DNA from: DASQDT01 sp036380435
Lineage (GTDB): Bacteria > Acidobacteriota > Blastocatellia > Pyrinomonadales > Pyrinomonadaceae
Assembly (NCBI GenBank): GCA_036380435.1
Contig: DASVES010000223.1
Coordinates: forward strand, 1 to 35,612
DNA length: 35,612 nt
Reading direction: 5' to 3'
A model generated the notes under the pieces. It was not told the DNA's origin. It saw nothing but the letters and a program-made list of their open reading frames with translations, and did no database searches. Positions 22,854 to 28,232 of the stretch are shown piece by piece. The first letter of the stretch is position 1, and each line of letters begins with the position of its first letter. Position numbers and translations under genes: made by a program.

Positions 22854-23999
22854 ATGAATATTGGCATCACCGTCTACCCGACCTACGGCGGGAGCGGCAT
22901 CGTCGGCTCGGAGCTGGGCAAGGAACTGGCGGCGCGCGGCCACACCGTGCATTTCATCGCGTCGGCGCTCCCCACCCGTCTCACCGAGCTGAACGAGCGG
23001 GTGCGCTTCCACGAGGTGGAGATGATGTCGTACCCGCTCTTCGAGCACCAGCCCTACACGCTGGCGCTGGCGACGAAGATGTCGAACGTGGCCGAATCGG
23101 AAGACCTCGACCTCCTCCACGTCCACTACGCCATCCCCCACTCGATCAGCGCCATCCTCGCGCGCGAATCCCTCAAGCCGCACCGCGCGCTTCCCGTCGT
23201 CACGACCCTTCACGGCACGGACATTACGCTCGTCGGCGCCGACCGCTCGTATTTGCCCATCACACGCTATGGCATCGCGCAGTCCGACGGCGTGACGGCC
23301 ATCTCGCATTACCTTGCGCGCGCCACGGCCGAGACTTTCCAGTTCGACCACATCGCCGTCATCCCCAACTTCATCTGCGGCTCCGACTACCGCCGCCGCC
23401 CCGTGCCGGAGTTGCGCGCGCAGCTCGCGCCGAACAATGAGCCGCTGCTCGTCCACGTCTCGAACTTCCGGCCCGTCAAGCGCCCCGTGGACTGCGTCGA
23501 GATTCTCGCGCGCGTGCGCGAGCGCGGCGTGGACGCACGGCTCGCGATGGTCGGCGACGGCAGCGAGCGCCCGCTGTGCGAGTATCGCGCGCGCTGTCTC
23601 GGCGTGGAAGAGTTCTGCACCTTCGTCGGCAAGCAACCGCGTATCGTCGATTACCTGTCGGCGGCCGACGTGCTGCTGCTGCCTTCGGAGCAGGAGTCGT
23701 TTGGTCTGGCCGCGCTCGAAGCGATGGCGTGCGAGGTGCCGGTGGTGGCCTCGCGCGTCGGCGGCCTCCCCGAGGTGGTGACGGACGGCGAGACCGGCTG
23801 TCTGGCCGAGGTGGGCGACGTGGAGCGGATGGCGGACGACGCGGCGCGTCTGCTTCGAGACGACGCGGCGCGTCGGGAGATGGGCACGCGAGCGCGCGCG
23901 TCGGCGCTTGAGCGTTACAGCACCGACCTCGTCATCCCGCAGTACATAGAATTTTATGAGCGCGTCATCGCCGCGGCGAAAGAAGGCCGCACCGTCTGA
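22854..23999 (+). CDS. bshA: BshA-type N-acetylglucosaminyl-malate synthase (GT4 glycosyltransferase)
   Basis: This is a 381-aa protein. The N-terminus MNIGITVYPTYGGSGIVGSE is the BshA signature (YPTYGGSG, donor-loop region). HVHYAIPHSISA, TTLHGTDITLVG and AISHYLARAT follow. The C-terminal GT-B domain has VHVSNFRPVKRP, a VGDGSERPL turn, and the E-x7-E motif in LPSEQESFGLAALEAMACEVPVV (split here by position, about 281-303). BshA transfers GlcNAc from UDP-GlcNAc to L-malate, the first step of bacillithiol synthesis; bshB1 at 15732 would do the second. The start is firm from the family N-terminus, yet no Shine-Dalgarno precedes it: the base-paired hairpin 22774-22852 does. The 3' end overlaps the endonuclease III gene by 44 nt. 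Confidence 0.9.
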   Translation: MNIGITVYPTYGGSGIVGSELGKELAARGHTVHFIASALPTRLTELNERVRFHEVEMMSYPLFEHQPYTLALATKMSNVAESEDLDLLHVHYAIPHSISAILARESLKPHRALPVVTTLHGTDITLVGADRSYLPITRYGIAQSDGVTAISHYLARATAETFQFDHIAVIPNFICGSDYRRRPVPELRAQLAPNNEPLLVHVSNFRPVKRPVDCVEILARVRERGVDARLAMVGDGSERPLCEYRARCLGVEEFCTFVGKQPRIVDYLSAADVLLLPSEQESFGLAALEAMACEVPVVASRVGGLPEVVTDGETGCLAEVGDVERMADDAARLLRDDAARREMGTRARASALERYSTDLVIPQYIEFYERVIAAAKEGRTV

Positions 24000-24846
24000 A
24001 GGGCCGGCGGCGGCGCCCGAGTCGGCGCGCGCGTGGGAGCGGGCCGCCGGCCGTCACGCGGCGGAGGACAGCCGCCCCACGCGTCCAACGAGGCCGGGCG
24101 CGGGAGGTGTTCGCGCACGCGCGATCCGCACCGCCGCGCCGGCGCACGACAGCCGCCCCGCCGCCCCGGCGCACGACGTGCGCGCACCAGAGAAGCCCAT
24201 CGCCTACATCGTCCAGAACCTCGAACGCTCCTACGGCGTGCCCGTCAACAAGTGGGGCGGCTGGGACCCGCTCGACATGCTCGTCGCCACCATCCTCTCG
24301 CAGGCGACGAGCGACATCAACTCCGAGCGCACCTACGACGCCCTCAAGCGCCGCTTCCCCAATTGGGACGCCGTCCTGCGCGCACGCCAATCGACACTCG
24401 CCGACACCATCCGGCAGGGCGGCCTCGCCAACCAGAAGGCGCGCGTCATCCGCGACCTGCTCCGACAGGTCAAAGAACGCACCGGCGCGCTCAAGCTCGA
24501 TTTCCTTAATGACCTGCCCGTCGAAGAGGCCGCACAGTTTCTCTCGTCCTTCCGCGGCGTCGGCCCCAAGACCATCGCCTGCACGCTCCTCTTCGCCTGT
24601 CAGCGCGACATCTTCCCGCTCGACACGCACATCTTCCGCGTCCTCCGACGCGTCGGCCTCGTCCCCGACAGGTGCTCCGACGCGCGCGCCCACGAGTTGA
24701 TGAACGGCCTCGTGCCCAAGGGTAAGTTCTACTCCTTCCACGTCAACCTCATCCGCCACGGCCGCCGGCTCTGCCGCCCGCGCGACCCACTGTGCGCGGA
24801 GTGCCCTATTGTCGAGTACTGCGACTACGGGCAGACGGTGATATAA
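23956..24846 (+). CDS. nth: Endonuclease III (Nth) with disordered N-terminal extension
   Basis: This is a 296-aa protein; the catalytic core is residues 80-296. The helix-hairpin-helix is FRGVGPKTIACTLL with the Schiff-base Lys (K205). The catalytic Asp is in FPLDTHIFRVLRR (D223). A [4Fe-4S] cluster is indicated by C273-x6-C280-x2-C283-x5-C289. SQATSDINSERTYDALKRRF is the typical helix after the LSQ turn. The enzyme is a bifunctional glycosylase/AP lyase removing oxidised pyrimidines. The first 78 residues are Arg/Ala/Pro-rich, lack a fold signature and overlap bshA by 44 nt; ATG 23956 has no ribosome site, so a downstream GTG near 24178 is possible. Translation may be coupled to bshA. Confidence 0.9.
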   Translation: MSASSPRRKKAAPSEGPAAAPESARAWERAAGRHAAEDSRPTRPTRPGAGGVRARAIRTAAPAHDSRPAAPAHDVRAPEKPIAYIVQNLERSYGVPVNKWGGWDPLDMLVATILSQATSDINSERTYDALKRRFPNWDAVLRARQSTLADTIRQGGLANQKARVIRDLLRQVKERTGALKLDFLNDLPVEEAAQFLSSFRGVGPKTIACTLLFACQRDIFPLDTHIFRVLRRVGLVPDRCSDARAHELMNGLVPKGKFYSFHVNLIRHGRRLCRPRDPLCAECPIVEYCDYGQTVI

Positions 24847-25132
24847 AGGGGACGACGGACGACCCAACACTACCGGCGTCGCGCACGAACTAGATTGGGT
24901 CGCTGCTCCGAAGAGCTGGAGCGAATTTTAATTGAGCATTGGGAACAGAGACTCGCCGCGGAGGCGCAGGGAACGCAAGAGTTCACGCCGCGGAGTTGCT
25001 TCAAGCCTGCGGCGCTTCCTCCGCGCCCTGCGGCGCCTGCGGCGGTGAATCGATTTCCCATTCACTCAAGTGAACAGCGCTCTAAAAAGCTCAGAACCGT
25101 CCCACGTCCCCTTGTTTGAAAGGATTGAGAAA
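24847..25132. other. Intergenic region with low-complexity direct repeats and a small palindrome
   Basis: No gene is supported in these 286 nt; frames here lack ribosome sites. CGCCGCGGAG occurs twice (24954-24963, 24986-24995) and CCTGCGGCGC-type repeats follow. TTCACT-CA-AGTGAA (25061-25074) is a perfect small palindrome, and GTGAAT at 25045-25050 echoes its half-site, so an operator for the next gene is possible. Confidence 0.45.
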
Positions 25133-26080
25133 ATGAACTGCATGAACTGCGGCGGCTCGCTGACGGCGGGCGTGAAGTTCTGTCCGCGCTGCGGCACGCC
25201 CACCCCACAGCCCGACCCCTACGGGCAGCAGCAGCAATATGTCCCGCCGGGCGGGCAGATGTACTCCACCTTTGATACCGGCGCGCAGCAGCAGCAGCAG
25301 TACGCGCAGCCGCGTCGCAAGTCGCGCGCGGGCAAGTTTCTGCTCATCTTTCTCGGCGTCATCCTCGTGCTCGGCGCCGGCGCGATGGCCGCCGCGTATT
25401 TCGGCTACCGCTACATCGAAGGCACGTTCAAGAACTCCGAGCCGTACCTGCTGGCCGTGCAGGAACTGAGGCGCAACCCCGTCGCCGCGGAACACTTCGG
25501 GGAGATTAACGACACGGGCTTTCCGCTCGGCAACTTCAACGAGAGCGTGGGCGGCACGGGCCACGCGGAGTTCTCCATGTCCGTCGAGGGGGAGAAGGGG
25601 AGCGGGAACTACATGGTCACGATGTCGCGGACGGACGGCGTGTGGAGCGTCAAGAACTCGGTCATCAGGACGCCGGAGGGCAAGCTCCTCAACCTCTCGG
25701 GCAAACCCAGCATCATCGGCAGCGGCGACGTGGGCAGCCCCGACCCCGGCGCGGCGACGAACAACTCGCGCGGGCGGGCGAACGCCGCCGCGGGCGCGCC
25801 GGCGATCAGCGGCGGCGTCCTCAACGGCAAGGCAGTCTCAAAACCCGCGCCCCCCTACCCGGCCATCGCGAAGGCGGTGCGGGCGTCGGGGACGGTGACG
25901 GTGCAGGTGACGGTAGACGAAGAGGGGCGCGTCCGCGAGGCGCGCGCCGTGAGCGGACACCCGCTGCTGCGTGCGGCAGCGGAAGCGGCGGCGCGCGAGG
26001 CGCGTCTGACCCCGACGCAACTCTCCGGCAAGCCCGTGAAGGTGACGGGCGTGCTCACCTACGACTTCAAGCCTGAATAG
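25133..26080 (+). CDS. Zinc-ribbon / single-TM / TonB C-terminal-domain fusion protein
   Basis: This is a 315-aa protein. ATG 25133 has AAGGA upstream and begins with a zinc ribbon (C3, C6, C17, C20: MNCMNCGG, KFCPRCG). A Gln/Pro/Tyr-rich linker follows, then one membrane helix (about 68-92, FLLIFLGVILVLGAGAMAAA). Residues 100-185 form a small beta domain (AEFSMSVEGEKGSGNYMVTM, DGVWSVKNSVI) resembling Coa1/Tim21-type domains; that match is tentative. Residues 230-315 are a TonB C-terminal domain (KPAPPYPAIAKAVRASGTVT, VRASGTVTVQVTVDEEG, AVSGHPLLRAAAEAAAREA). The topology would put the zinc ribbon in the cytoplasm and the TonB domain in the periplasm. The PYPAIAKAVRASG form belongs to TonB-like stand-alone domains common in acidobacteria. 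Function unknown. Confidence 0.8.
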   Translation: MNCMNCGGSLTAGVKFCPRCGTPTPQPDPYGQQQQYVPPGGQMYSTFDTGAQQQQQYAQPRRKSRAGKFLLIFLGVILVLGAGAMAAAYFGYRYIEGTFKNSEPYLLAVQELRRNPVAAEHFGEINDTGFPLGNFNESVGGTGHAEFSMSVEGEKGSGNYMVTMSRTDGVWSVKNSVIRTPEGKLLNLSGKPSIIGSGDVGSPDPGAATNNSRGRANAAAGAPAISGGVLNGKAVSKPAPPYPAIAKAVRASGTVTVQVTVDEEGRVREARAVSGHPLLRAAAEAAAREARLTPTQLSGKPVKVTGVLTYDFKPE

Positions 26081-26118
26081 GTCGCGCGACGGGTGCAAAC
26101 GGCCGGGGTGACTGTCAG

Positions 26119-26604
26119 GTGGCTTACCTCGTGGACGGCAACAACGTGATGGGGCAACGAGTCGGCTGGCACCGTGACCGGCCGGGCGCGCGCCGCCGCC
26201 TGCTGGGAGACCTCGCGCGGTTCGCGCGCCGTGAGGAGGCGAGCCTGACGGTGGTCTTCGACGGCGCGCCCGACGAACACTTCCCCGACGGCTCTGACTT
26301 CATGGGCGTCCGCGTCTTCTACGCCGAGCGCGGCCGCACGGCCGACGACCGCATCAAGTCGATGGTTGACGCCGCGCGCGAGCGCCGCACGCTCCTCGTC
26401 GTCACCTCCGACCGCCAACTCGCCGACTACGTGCGCCGCTCGGGCGTCCGCGTCCAGCGTTCCGGCGAGTTCCGCAAGCGTCTGGACGCGACGCAGAGGC
26501 GCGAGGACGCGCCCGAGAAGGCCGACGAGCCGCCCCCTTCACACGACGAACTGCTGCGCGAGATGCGCTACTTCGGCGTGGGGCCGGAAGACGAAGAACA
26601 GTGA
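26119..26604 (+). CDS. NYN-domain (YacP/Rae1-like) PIN-fold nuclease
   Basis: This is a 161-aa protein from a GTG at 26119; GGGGTG lies about 10 nt upstream. The N-terminus (M/V)AYLVDGNNVMG carries the first catalytic Asp of the NYN fold. TVVFDGAPDE, RTADDRIKSMV and LVVTSDRQLADYV supply the further acidic residues of a PIN-like metal site. YacP/Rae1 in Bacillus is a ribosome-associated mRNA endonuclease; the same role here is only family-level inference. The C-terminal 40 residues are charged and likely disordered. The stop TGA (26602-26604) overlaps the start of heptamer repeat E, whose hairpin plus T-run would terminate the transcript. Confidence 0.8.
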   Translation: MAYLVDGNNVMGQRVGWHRDRPGARRRLLGDLARFARREEASLTVVFDGAPDEHFPDGSDFMGVRVFYAERGRTADDRIKSMVDAARERRTLLVVTSDRQLADYVRRSGVRVQRSGEFRKRLDATQRREDAPEKADEPPPSHDELLREMRYFGVGPEDEEQ

Positions 26605-26699
26605 GCAGTAAGCAGTGAGCAGTGAGCAGTCAGCAGTCGATAGAACGTACTACCTGCCTTGACTGCTCACTGCTTACTGCTCACTGCTTACTGCTTTTT
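26603..26699. repeat. Heptanucleotide inverted repeat (unit GAGCAGT/AAGCAGT), copy E, with T-run
   Basis: The left arm has five units at 26603-26637 (GAGCAGT, AAGCAGT, GAGCAGT, GAGCAGT, CAGCAGT). The right arm has five units at 26662-26696 (ACTGCTC/ACTGCTT). They pair almost fully, with G-U at unit first bases and one mismatched unit. TTTTT follows at 26695-26699, so on the plus strand it is terminator-like. It lies between convergent genes: the NYN stop is at its left edge and the last residues of the FKBP protein are encoded in its right arm. Confidence 0.9.
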
Positions 26700-27120
26700 C
26701 GATGAGCTTTAAATCGAAGATGAGCTTGCGGCCGGCGAGCGGGTGGTTGCCGTCGATGGTGACGTGCGTGTCGGTGACTTCGGTGACGACGACTTCGAGG
26801 TGGTTGCCCTCGGGGAGCGGCAGGTTGAGGTTCATGCCGACCTGCGGCTCGACGGGAAACTCCGCGTTCTCGCGCTCGACCGTGGCGACGAGCTGCTCGC
26901 GGCGCGGGCCGTAGGCGTCGTCAGGCGCGATCTCGACGGTGCGCTCGCCGCCGACCTCCATGCCGCGCACCGCTTCCTCGAAGCCGGGGATGACCTCGCC
27001 CGACCCGAGAGTGAACTCCAGCGGCTCGCCGTCCTCCGACGTGTCGAAGACCTCACCCGTTTCGAGCCGCCCCGTGTAGTGGACGCGCACGGTATCGCCG
27101 TTTTTCACCGCCTCTGGCAT
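26674..27120 (-). CDS. FKBP-type peptidyl-prolyl cis-trans isomerase, SlyD-like
   Basis: This is a 148-aa cytoplasmic protein with no signal peptide. The FKBP core has NGDTVRVHYTGRLETGEVFD, EPLEFTLGSGEVIPGFEEAV and GMEVGGERTVEIAPDDAYG, then the insert-in-flap region (about 72-118: EFPVEPQVGMNLNLPLPEG) characteristic of SlyD chaperone-type FKBPs. The closing strand is HPLAGRKLIFDLKLIE. It lacks the metal-binding His-rich tail of E. coli SlyD. SlyD-like enzymes catalyse prolyl isomerisation and hold folding intermediates. The last six residues (AVSSEQ) and the stop come from heptamer repeat E and replace whatever the ancestral end was. It is convergent with the NYN gene; its right neighbour is divergent. 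Confidence 0.92.
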   Translation of the reverse strand: MPEAVKNGDTVRVHYTGRLETGEVFDTSEDGEPLEFTLGSGEVIPGFEEAVRGMEVGGERTVEIAPDDAYGPRREQLVATVERENAEFPVEPQVGMNLNLPLPEGNHLEVVVTEVTDTHVTIDGNHPLAGRKLIFDLKLIEKAVSSEQ

Positions 27121-27279
27121 AATCTCGGTTCACCTCTTCCGCCAGTTTTTCGACGCGCGCAAGCATCGCACATCCGGCGAGGCGAACACAACGCGCGAGG
27201 GCTGGCGGGGTGACCCACGGGGCCGGACATGTCTGCAACTCTTCCGGGCGAAGAAATATCGAACGGAGGCTTTCGACGC

Positions 27280-28149
27280 ATGAAGAATCTAACCTCGCCG
27301 CTCGTCGCCGCCCTCCTCGCGCTCCAGCCGCTCGTCGCCCCCGTCGCCCTCCCCCACGCGGCGTCGCCGGCGACCGAAATCGCCCGTGAGACTCTGAGCG
27401 CGCAGACGAGCGCGCCGCTGCTGCCCACGCCTACGCCCGCCGAAGCGGGCGACTCCGATGTCGTCCGCATCACGACCAACCTCGTGCAGATCGACGCCGT
27501 CGTCACGGACAAACAGGGCCGCTTAGTCTACGACCTCGGCCCCGAAGACTTTGAAATCCTCGAAGACGGTGAGCCGCGCGAGATCACCAATTTCTCCTTC
27601 GTCTCCGCCGGCGCGGCCGCCGCGGGCGAGCGCACCGGCTCGGCCTCGCAGTTCGTCGAGGTGCCCAACCTCGGTAAGGAGCGCCTCGCCCTCTCCGGCA
27701 TGGTTCTCATGGGCGTCAGTAGTAGCAGCGGCAGCGCCGCCAACGACGCCGCGCCGGGCGCGGCGGATGCGTCGCCGCAACAGCAGTCGCCGGCCGCGGA
27801 GTTCGACCCGGACGCCGTGCCGGCCGTGCGTCGCTTCCGACAGGGCGCGAGCATCGAGTACTACCTGCACGTCTACAACGCGAAGCTCGACCCGGCGACC
27901 GGCAAGCCCGTCTTCCAGTACCACGCGCGACTCTTCCGCGACGCTCAGCAGGTCTTCGCCGGCAACCCCGTCAACTTCAATCCGGGCCAGCAGACAGACA
28001 TGAAGCGCCTGCTCGTCGGGGGCCGCCTGCGCCTCGGCGCGGCGCTCCCGCCCGGCGAATACGTCCTTCAGGTCGTCGTCAACGACACGCTCGCCAAAGA
28101 GAAACACCGCATGGCGACGCAGTGGATCGACTTCGAAATCGTCAAATAG
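27280..28149 (+). CDS. Secreted acidobacterial VWFA-family relative lacking the VWA domain
   Basis: This is a 289-aa protein. ATG 27280 has GGAGG about 10 nt upstream and gives a signal peptide (SPLVAALLALQPLVAPVALP). Residues 62-107 match the opening module of VWFA-related acidobacterial proteins (VRITTNLVQIDAVVTDKQGR, then LGPEDFEILEDGEPREITNF). Residues 117-140 (ERTGSASQFVEVPNLGKERL) and 185-289 (RQGASIEYYLHVYN, then PPGEYVLQVVVNDTLAKEKH and WIDFEIVK) match the C-terminal module of the same family. The VWA domain that normally sits between, with its MIDAS motif, is missing; the join falls near residues 108-118. The frame is intact, so the product may be functional. The stop TAG is part of heptamer hairpin F. 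Confidence 0.75.
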   Translation: MKNLTSPLVAALLALQPLVAPVALPHAASPATEIARETLSAQTSAPLLPTPTPAEAGDSDVVRITTNLVQIDAVVTDKQGRLVYDLGPEDFEILEDGEPREITNFSFVSAGAAAAGERTGSASQFVEVPNLGKERLALSGMVLMGVSSSSGSAANDAAPGAADASPQQQSPAAEFDPDAVPAVRRFRQGASIEYYLHVYNAKLDPATGKPVFQYHARLFRDAQQVFAGNPVNFNPGQQTDMKRLLVGGRLRLGAALPPGEYVLQVVVNDTLAKEKHRMATQWIDFEIVK

Positions 28150-28228
28150 TTCAAAGTTCAAAGTTCAAAGTTCAAAGCGCGTCGGGGCCGCTGTTGACTT
28201 TGAACTTTGAACTTTGAACTTTGAACTA
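28147..28228. repeat. Heptanucleotide inverted repeat (unit TTCAAAG), copy F: perfect 31-bp hairpin
   Basis: Arms 28147-28177 and 28198-28228 are perfect reverse complements over 31 bp with a 20-nt loop. Each arm is four tandem 7-bp units. The arm starts with the TAG stop of the upstream gene and ends 4 nt before the ATG of the next, so the hairpin is the whole intergenic region. Unit, arm length and loop length match copy A (1047-1128). Confidence 0.95.
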
Positions 28229-28232
28229 CCCT

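Noticed and set aside
24895..25119. Small open frame (74 codons) before the zinc-ribbon gene
   Set aside because: No ribosome site; the second half is Pro/Ala from direct repeats. Its opening (CSEELERILIEHWEQRLAA) looks protein-like but is too short to support.
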